Notes: generated by a model from the sequence alone, not told the origin. A DNA stretch of 64,000 nucleotides from Ditylenchus dipsaci (GCA_004194705.1 SADC01000581.1:1-64000), one strand, 5' to 3'. Positions 44,922 through 56,089 are shown, numbered from the stretch's first letter. Made by a program: numbers and translations.

Positions 44922-45716
44922 ATATCGGATATTGATTTTTTGGTGCAAATAGATCTTTTTCGGTGCAAATATTTTTTAAGATTTTGGTTTTGCGTTATTC
45001 TACCAACTTTTTTAACAAGTGATAACACCATCAGGTAGCCCTGCGATCGTAGCTTCTAACGAGATATCATTCGCTGCAATATCTTTGTAAAATGTGGCGC
45101 AAAAAAGTAAAAGTATGAACCAAATTATTAAAACGGAAAAGTGCCCGCGTTTGGGGAAAAGTGCTTGCGTTTTTTCGTGCTAGTCAAAAAGGCGAAAAAG
45201 TGCCCGCTTTTCGTGAAAATGTGCCCGCTTTTTCGTGAAACCCCTTTATAACAAAGACTGAGTCTGCATATTTTAGCAACCGTATGCTACACCAAGCATT
45301 TACTGCAAAATACCGCAGTTTCAGCTTCATGAATTACGCTCATATAAAGCATAATGAATATAACAGGTTAATCCAGAAGCGGGCACTTTTTCACAAAAAG
45401 ATGGCACTTTTTCGAAGAAGCGGGCACATTTTCACTAAACGCGGGAACTTTTTCACATAACGCGGGCACTTTTCCGTATTGTCCATTTTTTTCTCACCTC
45501 TTTCATACTTTTACCTTTATGTGATATATTTTGCAGAGATTTTTCGGTAAATAATAGCTTACCAGAAACTAAAATTGCAGAGCTACCTGATGGTCTAATC
45601 ATTTTTTGAAAAAGATTAAAAATTTTATATAAAAACGCAAAACCAAAATTTGAAAGCAAATTTGCATTAAAAAAATCATTTTGCACCTAAAAAACTCAAT
45701 ATCCAATGATATCAGG
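44922..45716. mobile_element. Inverted-repeat element with a second one nested, in receptor intron 1
   Basis: Outer ends GATATCGGATATTGATTTTT and its complement near 45716 carry the GGTGCAAAT and TTTTGGTTTTGCGTT blocks inverted. Half of the same family lies at 15660-15925. Nested at 45138-45476 is an element with ends CGGAAAAGTGCCCGCGTT and AACGCGGGCACTTTTCCG, built from AAAAGTGCCCGC units. Non-coding. Confidence 0.7.
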
Positions 45717-46043
45717 TTGTTCAAAAATCTTTGCATGAACCCTGAAATTTTTTTGTTAAACTTTTTGCAGAAAGTGGTTGAAATTGTTTCGCGTTCAATT
45801 TTTTTATCTTAATTTTTTTTCAAATGTGATTTTTTTTCATTTTTTACCATGTAATCAGGGTTCGTGGTCGTCCTTTTTAAAAAGATTTGTCCTTTTTTCG
45901 GGACCCAAAATCTTTTTATTTTTGAAGTTTTTAGTCAAAATCTTTTTTTTTCGCTCAAAATAGCAATAAGCACTGGATAAAATGAAATAAATTTTTTTTT
46001 ACCCAAATGTCCTTTTTGAAATTTTCATTACGAGTAATTCAAT

Positions 46044-46183
46044 TTCCGTATTTACTCTATTAACTCCCCATGGAGTTAGTTTTCAACCCCTAAAAAATCT
46101 TGAAATTGTTAATCAAAAATGGCCCTACCTCTAAAATCCTAGTCAAAAGAACAGGGCGGGGAGTTATTAGAGTGAATACGGTA
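46044..46183. mobile_element. MITE of the TACCGTATT...CTCTATTA family
   Basis: Left TCCGTATTTACTCTATTAAC and right TTATTAGAGTGAATACGGTA are inverted. It ends 57 bases before receptor exon 2. Confidence 0.75.
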
Positions 46184-47404
46184 GCTAAAAAAGTGTCATT
46201 TTAGAATAGAAAGTCAAAATAAGTAAGTAATTATGTTTAGATTTACCATATATGGAGCAATATTTTGCTACTTACTTGGGGGCCTAACTGCCGTTTGTGT
46301 CAGTATACTTAGTAGATACAGAACCAGCTGCCTTTTTGGGCCATTCCTTGTCATTTCTTTTAATCGTAGATTATGCCGCCTTCCAACCTCAATCCAAAGG
46401 AGCCTTGTTTCAGATGTTCATGTACAACCCAATATATTTCATTTAAGCTATTCAGGACTTTTCATTTATTTACTGACCATGGCTAAATTAGTTGTCGACA
46501 TATGGAAAAGAAGTGGGTTGTTTTGAAAATTTAACAATAAATAAACTTTAAAATATGCAAAGAAAAGCAGGAAAAATATGATTAGCGCCTGTGTGATTTT
46601 GCACCGTAAAGCCTAAGTGCTTTCGAAATTTCGAAAAAGTGGAATATTTTTAAAATCTTCACGATTCCCGTATTATCGCCAAGTCTGGTCAGAAAAAAGA
46701 AATTTTTGCGCCAAAAAATGTTTTTGCAAGAAAAAATTCCAGCAAATTTATAACCTTTGAAATTTCAGGAAACAAAATTGAAAGTAAAAGAGCTAGAGAT
46801 CAATTAAATACTCGATGTCAAGTATTTATGCAGTGTTTTATTATCTTTTTTTCCTTGCTGTTTATGTCAACTACTATTCGATCTTGAAATTCGTGTTCCA
46901 TACAATTTTATAATGATGAGCTTTTTGCTGATTTGTGAAATTGGCATAGAACCTGTTGTATTAATAGCATTATGCAAAGCAGTCAGAAAAGAACTACCTT
47001 TACTTAAAAATTTCAAAATTTTCAACCGGCCAAAGATTACAAGAGTTTCACCTGTGTCAACTATTTTTTAATTTCATTACTCTTTTGTTTTTTTCAATTT
47101 CTATGTTGTTAAAAAATAAATTAATAAATAAAACTAGTTTTTTGCAGCTTTAACGGGCATGTGTGCATTACACAAAATAAATGCGTAGGACCAACATTGT
47201 TTTCATTTCCGGATTTTTTTTCTATGCATTCTCGTCAAGTTTTTCGAAGCTTTTCATCAGTTTTAAAAAGTAGTATATGGTCATAAATATCAGATTTGAT
47301 GCAAAACAAGTGAAAAATGGAATGATTTGAAAAAAAATATGGTCTTCATTCTTATTTCGCGGTGTGATGCACGGGCATATCCCTTAAATTATTTTTTATT
47401 TCTT

Positions 47405-47650
47405 TATATTATTCTCTATTAAAACCCCAATGGGGGGATTATTTTTCAACCCTAAAAAATCGGAAAAATTAATGGTCGATTTTGAGATTTTTGGGCAGTC
47501 GACCAAGATCTGGAAAGTGGAATCAGGAGAACTCGTGCTAATTAAGAAAACGCAAAAAACGGCTTTGGGAAATGTTTGCTCTAGACTGAGATATGAGGTC
47601 CGTGGGGTGGGGATTATTAGAGAGTGGGGGTTAATAGAGAATATACGGTA
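47405..47650. mobile_element. MITE of the TACCGTATT...CTCTATTA family, diverged
   Basis: Left ATTATTCTCTATTAAAACCC and right GGGTTAATAGAGAATATACGGTA (final 23 bases, similar in inverse). The interior differs from other copies. Downstream, 47740-47915, is a mariner-type pair of ends (TACAGTCAAACCTATGATGC; AGCGGGACTCGACT). The rest, to 48346, shows no gene. Confidence 0.5.
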
Positions 47651-48346
47651 TAAGAAAATACTTTTTTAAAGTTTTTCTTTATTCTGTGCGTGTAATACTA
47701 ATTCTAATTGGAAAAATGACTGAAAATATAAAGCTACAGTCAAACCTATGATGCGGCCTTTCAAAACGCCCGAAATTGTATCTTTTTAGTTTTTAACCTG
47801 TGCTGGATGGTACGATTTCACATAGCAAAAGGGCGATTTTTTCTTGAGATTACCCCCACTGACCCGATGCGGTCTCCAGGGTTGTTGTTATAGCGGGACT
47901 CGACTTTCGTTTTCAAAGGGTACGTGCACAATATGCAATATTGTATCTCTGTTACTCAGTCTGTACTTTGATTTTTGACCCATCAGTTATTTCTGGCAGA
48001 ATTTGCTTCTTTCTGTTCGTAGATATGGCTATGACGGAGAATGGTAAGATCTGTGTATTAGAAGACGAATTGGAAATACCTTTCTGTTAATCATGGCAAA
48101 ATTTTTTAGAAATTTTAAGATCTTATTTACTGCCATTTTTCATTAAAATTCTGAAAATAATGAATTTCTATTTTGACATTTTCAAAGACTAGCAACAAAT
48201 TACATTGCGTGGGCTCTTATCACAATTACCAATTTTCTTGTATGATTTTCTATAACAAAATGATGTAAGGAACAATTAAGTGCACACGAAAATTTAGTTT
48301 TTTTATGTAGGAATCACTAATTGCATTTTTAATTTCCTAAAAATCA

Positions 48347-51300
48347 ATGCAATTCTTTTATCAATTTTTATTTTTACTGACCTGCAACAATATTTTAACT
48401 ACACACCAAATTAAACAAACAAGCAGCCAGCCTCTAATTAACTATGGCGATGAAATCTACCTGGTCAATATTAGTTTAGGGACTCCTCCACAGCACTTTT
48501 TAGTCTGGCCATCCACTTATTCCTCTAATCTCTGGGTATATGACTCTGAATGCAAGTGGTGCTCTCCAGAACCCAGTTATGGCTTTCAACGCCACTATTA
48601 CAATGCTAGTAATTCTCTTACTAGATCCAGTAACGATTTGTCTTTATCCTTTGTTGACGAAAACGATGAAAAGTCAGTGGACAGGTCTATACTGACCATC
48701 TGAGAGTTGGTGAAAAAGTGTGTCATAGACTAAAAGCTTAATTATTAGTTTTAGATAGGAGTGTTATATGATAGCTCTCAAACATTTTTATCAGTCAACA
48801 AAACGCGACGGCATATTTACAACACACCTATGGATGGTATTTTGGGTCTGGCTTGGCCTAACTTAATGGTAGGACCTGGTGTTCCTCCAATCCAAAGTTT
48901 TGTTGGGCAGCTGTCAGAAGAGTCATTTACATTGTATATGAGAAAGTTTGGTTTCAACCTTTATTTTTATTGGCTATTTAGGTTTGAAAATTGCGGCCTC
49001 GGTATCGCAGTGGGTAAGCGTTTCTGTTTCAGACACGCTATTTGTTTTGGATTGTTTGACCAATGTCTATGGATTTCAGGGCCGCTGATTTCCCATCTGG
49101 TGCTAAAAATAGTCGAATTATCTCTAACTATTAATCGTACACTTCAAAATAACTGAAGAGGGGTCAAGCCTGCGCACCATTTTGGGCCAAAAAAAACGAG
49201 GCGTAATAGCTTTGTCAGTGAAACTTTTACCAATGGCATCTTTTTGCCAATAAAATCACTTTGCCACTGGTATGCTTTCGCCAATAGCTTCTTTTCTCAA
49301 GTATTGTTATTTCTTTGTCAAACAAATTATCACTCATTTTGTAGCCAGTGAGATGAGCTACCGAATGAGTGGTAATTTGCCATAATAGAGAAAATAACGG
49401 CACTTAAGAAAAGAAACTATTGGCGCAAACATAGCATTGGCGAAGTGATCTCGTTGGCAAAAAGATCTCATTGGCAAAAGTTTCATTGGCAAACGATTAC
49501 GCCCCATCTAAAATTTGTCAGTTGTTATGGGAATTCAGAATTTATTAAGAAAATTGATTCTTTTGAGGCATATTGGAATTTAGTTAGTACACTCATTTGA
49601 GCTTTTTGTGGAAATTGCAAAACAGCTTTAAATGCACGGTACTTATTCGGTTGGGGGGGGGGGGGGGGGGGGGGCGGGTTTTTCACTGATTTAAAATAGT
49701 GTTTGAACGTCTTCTAAGTAATTTATATGTACTAAAAACGATAAAAAAGTTGTTTTGCGATATTTTTCTACATTAAAAGATGATTTTTCGAAAAATTTTT
49801 TTGACCAAAATTTCACTTTTTGCCTTGGGGACCAAGGCAAACTTCCTTACTTTAGGGTATTTTACCCCGTTTTGGTCACTGGAGCTGGGCAAAAAGAGCC
49901 TTTGTATGCATTTTTGATCAAGAGTCTTGCTCGGATTATGTCTAAGGTAAGTGAGTGCGCGCATCTCTAACCAACCAAGCCCCTGCGCCCCCTTCGGGGG
50001 CGCAGGGGGCTTGGTTGCTTGGGGTTGAGATGCGCACACCCACATACCTTAGACGCAAATCACTCGAAAGTGACTCTGGATGCATAAAAATGTATGCATA
50101 CCAGAGTTTCTTTATGCGGTAGGCCCCAGTCAACAAAACTATGTTCAAATTCCATCTTTTTGTGGTATCCAGGTACCCTTTCAGGTTGGATTGCCTTGGG
50201 GGACCAAAGCAAAAAGTCGAATTTCAGTCAAAAATTTTTTTTTCTAAAAATCAATTTTTATGTAAAAAAGTGTCAGAAAATAACTTTTTTATCGTTTCTA
50301 GCACATAAAAATTACTTAGAAGACATTTAAACACTATTCTAAATCAGTGAAAAACCCGCCCCCCCTCCAACCGAATAAGTGCCAAATGCACTTGTTGAAA
50401 CCAAATAAATACCAAGTTATGACTAAAAAATGCCTTGCGCGCTTTGTCTTGGGTCTAGGACTTATGTTTGGGTACTTCTTACTAAAGTTTAAAAAGGAAA
50501 AATTCTTGGAAAAGGGGTGTTCGGGCGTTATCACTAGGGTCAACATTTCTAGTTTTCAGTGTATTTTAGACACCAAGCACCCCCGAGCGGCACTATCGGA
50601 GGTCTAATCAGTTATGGTAGCAAGGACTATCGCAATTGTGACCCAGCTTGGACGCACACTCCGATTTTGTTGGGAAGTGAAGGAGATGCATATTATTGGG
50701 AGTTTAATACTTCTAATTTCGCCATCGGAAATGAGGAGGCCCGCCAAGTGAATGGAGTTGCAGTGATATTTTACCCCGACCCTAACATCTATGTAATCTA
50801 CGAAATGTGGAGTAAAATATTAAAAATTACTGCCGCCAAATACAGTAGTAGCCTGGGAGTATATGCAGTGGACTGCTCTAAAATCAGCCAATTGCCAGAT
50901 ATAACCTTTACTATTAGTGGTCAACAATTTGCAGTTCCTTCCTATCAATATATTAACAAGGTCAGTTCGCGTTGAAGGTTTTTAAGTATGTGAGAACAGG
51001 TGTGTATATTTGAGCAAGAATATTTTTTCCGGAGAAATTGCAAATCAGTGCATTTTCTAGGGAATTTCCTAATGAACTCTTCACAATTTTCAAAAAACGG
51101 GAAAATAGAAAACATAAAATCACAACTGCTCAAAATAACCTCGATTTTCAATTCGGCTTGCTTTTTAGCATCGAAAATGGACGCTACTTGAATATACCCC
51201 TCACAAAAAGCTACCGGAACATACCCTGCCCAATGATTTTTGTAGGGTACCTGAAACCATCCTTTTTGAATAAAAAAGTTGTACAAAAGGCTTTGTTAGT

Positions 51301-52005
51301 AATGGACAAGCCTCGAGTCTAAACCTAAGCATAAGCAAAAGCCTGAATTATTGGGTGAGATATATTCCAGAAGCGCTTTTTGGGAGGGTATATTCCAGTA
51401 GCGCCCTAAAAATTTTTATAAAATAGTCGGCTTAATCATTTTTATATGTTTTCTACACATTAAAAGGAGCATCAAAAAAATTTAAGGCGGGACCAGCAAA
51501 TTTTTTCAAACAATCCCATTTTTCACTTGTTCCACGTTTAATCTGAGAATTATAACCTAATATTAGGCGGAAAACTTGAAAAGTCTAGAAAAAGAGCATG
51601 AAAATATTAGCGAGAAAAAAAATGCACTCGTCCCTGCCTTCTCTCCGTGTAACGCCTCTTTAAAGCACCAAAACGTTGATAATAGTTGATAAAACATCAG
51701 GGGGTAAAATAAACTTTAGCCGAGTCTTTTTGAAAAAAAGTACGAACTTTCCGGACGACCTAATTTCAAAATTGTGTAATAGGTTGTTATTAAAAGAGTT
51801 TTTACTTTATAACATCGCAGTGAATCTAAAAAATATTTTCTAGATACCTGGAGAGGATCAAAACTGCAAGTTGTCTGTAGATGTATCTTATATGGGAAAA
51901 TATTTACTCGGCGCTCCGTTTTTACGTACTTACTGCACATACTTTGATTTCAGTAGCAAAAGGTTATGCTTTTCGAGAGCAAGACATCCTAATCTTATCT
52001 ATTGA
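48347..52005 (+). CDS. Aspartic-protease-like protein with both catalytic motifs replaced
   Basis: Exons: 48347 to about 48670, 48755-48945, 50570-50960, 51844-52005. It starts with a signal-peptide-like MQFFYQFLFLLTCNNIL and NYGDEIYLVNISLGTPPQ, the usual lead-in to the first active site. The DTGSSNLW motif reads STYSSNLWVYDSEC, losing the aspartate. The flap (usually YG.GS) reads LSLSFVDEND. Exon 2 has the standard MDGILGLAWPN...PPIQSF. In exon 3 GLISYGSKDYRNCD is normal, but the second motif (ISDTGT) is VIFYPDPN. Exon 4 carries DQNCKLSV and LLGAPFLRTYCTYFDFSSKR, as in the family, and ends in TGA. There is no room for a propeptide. The exon 1 donor is unclear: the homologous position lies at a TGA, and only GTGGAC (about 48679) gives an open joint. 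Conserved fold with lost catalysis suggests a pseudoenzyme; degeneration is the alternative. Confidence 0.85.
49180..49505. mobile_element. Inverted-repeat element with TTGGCAAAA units, in intron 2 of the above
   Basis: GGCGTAATAGCTTTGTC...TTTTTGCCAATAAAATCAC on the left and GTGATCTCGTTGGCAAAAAG...GATTACGCC on the right are roughly inverted. ATTGGCAAAA-type units recur four times on the right side. Non-coding. Confidence 0.6.
49640..50395. mobile_element. Inverted-repeat element with poly-G start and R1 hairpin core
   Basis: The left end begins at a run of about 20 G (49654-49674), then CGGGTTTTTCACTGATTTAA; the right arm ends TTAAATCAGTGAAAAACCCGCC-type sequence and CCAACCGAATAAGTGC. The core 49881-50129 contains TCTAAGGTAAGTGAGTGCGC, the hairpin GCGCCCCCTTCGGGGGCGC set in a stem CAACCAAGCCCCT...AGGGGGCTTGGTTG, and GAGATGCGCACACCCACATA. 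It lies in intron 2 of the aspartic-protease-like gene. Confidence 0.75.
51200..51430. repeat. Repeat related to the CTACTCGGTTTTACCCCTCC element
   Basis: TACTTGAATATACCCCTCAC, GGTACCTGAAACCATCCTTT and TTATTGGGTGAGATATATTC parallel the parts of the element at 56090-56357 in the same order. Between them is TCTAAACCTAAGCATAAGC. It lies in intron 3 of the gene at 48347-52005. Confidence 0.55.
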
Positions 52006-52164
52006 CTGCAGTTACATAGTGTATATTCTGTGTAAATATATTTTACTTGTACACAATGACATATGCTTAAATTCAGGGCCTTTCTTAACTCTTTGAACTA
52101 TAAAAAGCAATGAAAGTTTAGTTAGTGGCGACCTTACCGAACCAACCAATTTTGGGCGAAAACA

Positions 52165-52400
52165 GGGCCCTATGTGATAATGGGTGGTTTTTTGCCTTCG
52201 TTCCCTATGTTGTTGTTTATTGTGATTTTTTAGGGTTAGGCCGGGGTTGTCCAGCGTATGTTAGGATGAACCTGAAAAATTAGTCTAAAATATGTTTAAG
52301 TCCGACCTAACATAAGATGGCCAACCCTTGCCTAACCCTGAAAAGTCTAAAAAAACAACAGGGCGGAAACAAGGCAGAAAAAACACCCATTGTCACATAG
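52165..52400. repeat. Palindrome with TTAGGCCGGGGTTGTCCAGC arms
   Basis: TAATGGGTGGTTTTTTGCCT...TTTTTAGGGTTAGGC...GTATGTTAGGATGAACC on the left pairs with the complement on the right. The phrase GGCCAGCGTACG or near variants recurs with CCTAACC-type blocks at 22080, 29030, 39225 and 61040. It is 160 bases past the gene end at 52005. From 52401 to 53887 only repeat fragments are seen (for example 52446-52560 and 52575-52625). Confidence 0.6.
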
Positions 52401-54561
52401 CCCCAAAGATACAATACTGACCAATTTATTCTTATTAAAAACCACTTAAAGGGCCATTGCCATCTCCGACAACGGTTGTCCCCCGCCAATTCAAATTTTT
52501 TTTTCGTCGCTGGATTTACGTACGAATTTTTTAACTTGGTTTCTAACAAAACTATACCTAAAATTAAATTGGACGATACGTAAAAGTGCCACGTTCTGGC
52601 GAAAAAGTGCCACGTTTTTGTGAAAATTTTTTGAGAGTCTTGCTAAACACTCAAAAAGCCTGATTTTATTGATTCTTCGGAGTTACTGGTTAGTTACAAG
52701 TAGATTACCCTAGTAAGTCACCATTTTCCTTGAAAGTCGAAAATGAGCGGTAAATTACCAGTTAATTGTCGTGGTGAGTCATCGTTCAACAACCTTAGCT
52801 ATAACCCAACCGATATACGATATTTTTCAGTCATTGTCTCAAAAAGCGCTGGTATCAGTAGGAGGAAAAGTCTGCCTAGGTTGCCTAACATAGTTGGGCA
52901 GAATTTTCAAAAATTTCTATCTTCACTCATTTACTTGAAACTTTGCGATTAGAAGGTGTTTTAAAATCGTCCAAAAATTATAGTGAACATCTCCAGTGTG
53001 CATCCACTCAGATGACTGAAAAGACAGAAACAAACAGCTACAAAAATACATATTTGAGTGAAAAAAATCGTAAAGTATTCGACAATGTCGCACGACAAAT
53101 TCGATTAATAGTCGACAATGTCCGGTTGCCGTTTTTAACCACCACCCCCAATAATTTTATACCCAGCGAAAATCAACTTTAAAAAAATGGTTTGCAAAAG
53201 CCCTGGTTAGTAATGGCCAGGATCTAAGCCTAAATTATCTGCGGGCAACTAAAACCGTGTAGCGCCGATATTTTAGTTAAGAATTTTCAATCTTTTTCTA
53301 TAAAAAATATGCACCGCCTCTGAATTGTACTTTTTTACAAAAAGTACAATCTGTAACACTAACTTCCTAACGACATTTTATGGTTTTTAATTTTGCTAGA
53401 TTCAAGATTTTTGTATTATCGGGTAGATACCTTTTTCATGTGGATACTTGGTGCTTTTCGTTGCCCCCCCTCTTCCTAAGGTTTACCAATCATTTTAGGA
53501 CCTTTTCAGTGAAAAAAGGACCTTTTCAGTGCGATTTTACTATACTGTATTCCGGATTAGATTATTATATCCTGTTACCGCCTAAAAAAGCATTGTTCCC
53601 CCAAGGAAACTTGAAATCAACCCTGAAATGTGAAATTGTGTGATTGGAATTTTTTTGGAATAGTTTGAATTGGAATTATTTTTGAAGTGTTTTTGGTTGA
53701 ATAAAAGTAGTTTGAGTATATTTTTGAGTATTTTGATTATTTGTGTCTCTAAAGACACGCTAAGTATTCAAAAAGCCCTAGGGCCTATTAATTCCCGGGT
53801 CACCCAGCACGCTTCAGCCTATCCCTTTGGTATTCGGGCAGTCGACGGCCCATCCTCCTTTAGTTTTTTTCGAACCCTTTTCTAAAGGGTTCCCCCTTTA
53901 GCTTTTGACATTAAGTGAAAAAAATATATTTAATATTTTTCGCAACCCAGCCCACAATTAAATTGTTGTAGCTATAAATGAGCTTTTCCGACCGTCTTCT
54001 TTGGTTTATACCCAGTATCATCACAAGGTACTAGTGGTGTCCTGACCTAGTCTCATTTTTGAGGATAGTGTTTATGGACAAACCTTAGTTTTTGGAACAT
54101 GCCTCCGGGGTCTATCCGGAGGCTAATTTATCTAAATATTTTCCAGACAAAATGTTTGGCTAAACTTCTGGTGCGTTGACTTTTCGCCAGTTTTTTGCAT
54201 TTTCGCATCTTTTGGAAAGGGTAAAGGTGTAGGGTTGCAGTGACGAATCCCCCCCCCCCACGGGGACTGATCAGGTGAATGAGATAACATCATATTCGTG
54301 TTTCTCGACCCCGATTTCATGAGAAAGCAAGCTATTTTTTTTGGTTCTGAGAAGAAAAAAAAATTCGAACCACAGGGGGGGGGGGCGGTGGGTACCATGG
54401 TTTTTAGTCAAAATTTGAAAATTTAAATTGGCGCCTTTTGAATTTAAAAGGGAATAAGGGCTGTATTGGGAGGGAAAGGGAATAAAAGGGGCCACTTTTA
54501 TGGCAGAACGTCAGAAATTCAAATGTTTGTATTCTTCGATTGCCTCACCATGTTTTTCAAC

Positions 54562-54813
54562 TGAGCCGTGGCAAAAAGAGACTCTATATGCATTTTATGG
54601 TCAAGAGTACTTCTCGGAATCATGTCTAAGGTAAGTGTGTGCGCGCATCTCTAACTCTCAAGCCCTCTGCGCCTGCTTCGGGGGCGCAGGGGGCTTGAGG
54701 GCTAGGAGTTGAGATGCGCACACCCACATACCTTAGACACAAATCACTCGTAAGTGACTCTGGATGCATGAAAAAGCATGCATACCAGAGTTTATTTATG
54801 CGGTAGGCCCCAG
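54562..54813 (+). repeat. R1 hairpin core, copy in duplication unit 1
   Basis: It has CATTTTATGGTCAAGAGTAC, TCATGTCTAAGGTAAGTGTG, the hairpin CAAGCCCTCTGCGCC...GGGCGCAGGGGGCTTG and GATGCGCACACCCACATACC, ending GCGGTAGGCCCCAG. The outer arms carry GGGAATAAAAGGGGCCAC and its complement. The second-unit copy is 58021-58272. Confidence 0.75.
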
Positions 54814-55082
54814 TATTCAAAACTATGTTCAACATCTTCTTGTTAGTGGCCCTGTGTGATTAGTGGCCCCCTTTTATTCCCTCCCCCTCCCAATACAGCG
54901 CTTAATCCCTTTAAAATTTAAAAGGCGCCAATTTAAAATTTTCAAATTCTGACTAAAAAACCATGATTTCTCAGAATTCAAAAAAAACGCGCGGCTTTCT
55001 CATGAAATCGGGGTCGAGAAACACGAATATGAAGTTATCTCCTCCACCTGATCAGTCCCGTGGGGGGATTCTGAACTCAAGC

Positions 55083-55506
55083 CGGTGTTAAGGCGCGTCC
55101 CCAATGAGTGCAATGTAGAGTACGATGTAAATTGCAGAATTGGCTGAAATTTTCTTCTCGGTCGAACTTTTTCTCTTTGTTGGTACCAGTTTGTAGCTGA
55201 GATGCAGGGCTACACAATAAACAAAAGTTCAGCCACATGTCACTGAAAATTTTTGGTAAAAATGCGTTTATATGCACTCTACATTGCACTCATTTAGTGA
55301 GATGTAGAGTGCAAATAAACGCATTTTCATCAAGACTTTTTCAGCGATATGGCTGGAAAAAATTTTATTGTGTAGCCCTGCATCTCACCTACAAAATGGT
55401 ACTAACAGAAATGAAAGTTCGGCCGAGAGAAAATTTTACAGCCGTTTTTTGCAATTTACATCGCACTCTACATTGCACTCATTGGGGACGCGCCTTAACA
55501 CCTTTA
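55083..55506. mobile_element. Inverted-repeat element with ATGTAGAGTGCAA units
   Basis: GGTGTTAAGGCGCGTCCCCA and its complement are the ends; CAATGAGTGCAATGTAGAGT follows on both sides. The centre (55250-55330) is a second palindrome built from the same TGCACTCTACATTGCACTCA sequence. A second copy is in the other duplication unit (about 58546-58968). Confidence 0.75.
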
Positions 55507-55677
55507 CCCTTTCAAACAAAATTCGGGGTGACTTGCCTGAGAGCAATCTTCGAAAAGCGGTAAAAACACACTGCCAAAAATACGATGTTGAATTAGGGGG
55601 TGCCAACCTATTAGAGAGAATATGGTAGCTAGGTTTGATTATACCATCATTTGTTTCGCAAAATATCTGAGCTTCTT

Positions 55678-56067
55678 AAAGGACCCTGTCTCTTCCTTAT
55701 CATAGCAATTTCAAAGGTTTGAATGCGCGCGGGACCACACACATTTTGTCAATAATAATTTCGAATTATTTTTTTATTTGCGGTCATTGTTTAGAAAATA
55801 AACTTGTAAATTCGTTCAAAATAGAGAACCATTCACTAGTCGAGCCCAACGCTGCTTGACAATGCCAGACCGGACTACTTATCCGACTTGCACTGCTCCA
55901 CAACTGTCACTGCCAAAATGTGACTTATTTCGATTACAACATAACGTTTAAAATTTAAAATGCAAAAAAAAATTATTCAAAAACATTATTGACAAAGTCC
56001 ATGTGGTCCCGCGCGTATTCAAACCTTTGAAATTCCCATGATAAGGAAGAGACAGGGTCCTTTAAAA
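55678..56067. mobile_element. Inverted-repeat element, ends TTAAAGGACCCTGTCTC
   Basis: AAAGGACCCTGTCTCTTCCT and its complement (to about 56066) bound it; the next block, CAAAGGTTTGAATGCGCGCG, is also inverted. Ends TTAAAGG resemble the 27044-27284 family. The copy in unit 2 lies at about 59140-59530. Confidence 0.75.
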
Positions 56068-56089
56068 GCTAGAAGTCGTGATCTTGACT

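Larger units (their letters stand above)
44654..47071 (+). pseudogene. 7TM serpentine chemoreceptor-like gene with a frameshift
   Basis: Exon 44654-44862 encodes two hydrophobic segments ending in HMILIALNRAHACYFPYSFS, which resembles the end of TM3 and its LNR (DRY-like) motif in nematode SR receptors. Exon 46241-46512 joins in phase (AG|A) with a TM4-like FTIYGAIFCYLLGGLTAV, a cysteine-bearing loop and a TM5-like segment LFIYLLTMAKLVVDIWKR. Exon 46769-47071 follows AATTTCAG and gives RARDQLNTRCQVFMQCFIIF (TM6-like); the frame stops at 46885 but the frame one base on continues with FIMMSFLLICEIGIEPVVLI and a basic tail to TAA at 47071. So one extra base breaks the last exon. TM1 was not found upstream. 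The first intron is packed with mobile elements. These receptors are chemosensory GPCRs; the class is not resolved. It may be a pseudogene or the break a sequence error. Confidence 0.6.

Noticed and set aside
48988..49040. tRNA-like string CTCGGTATCGCAGTGGGTAAGCG
   Set aside because: It resembles an A box but no B box follows at a suitable distance, and the stem pairs of a tRNA do not form.
53670..53885. Frame with NSRVTQHASAYPFGIRAVDG near the duplication start
   Set aside because: A short protein-like stretch without splice context or known family; likely a repeat fragment or chance.
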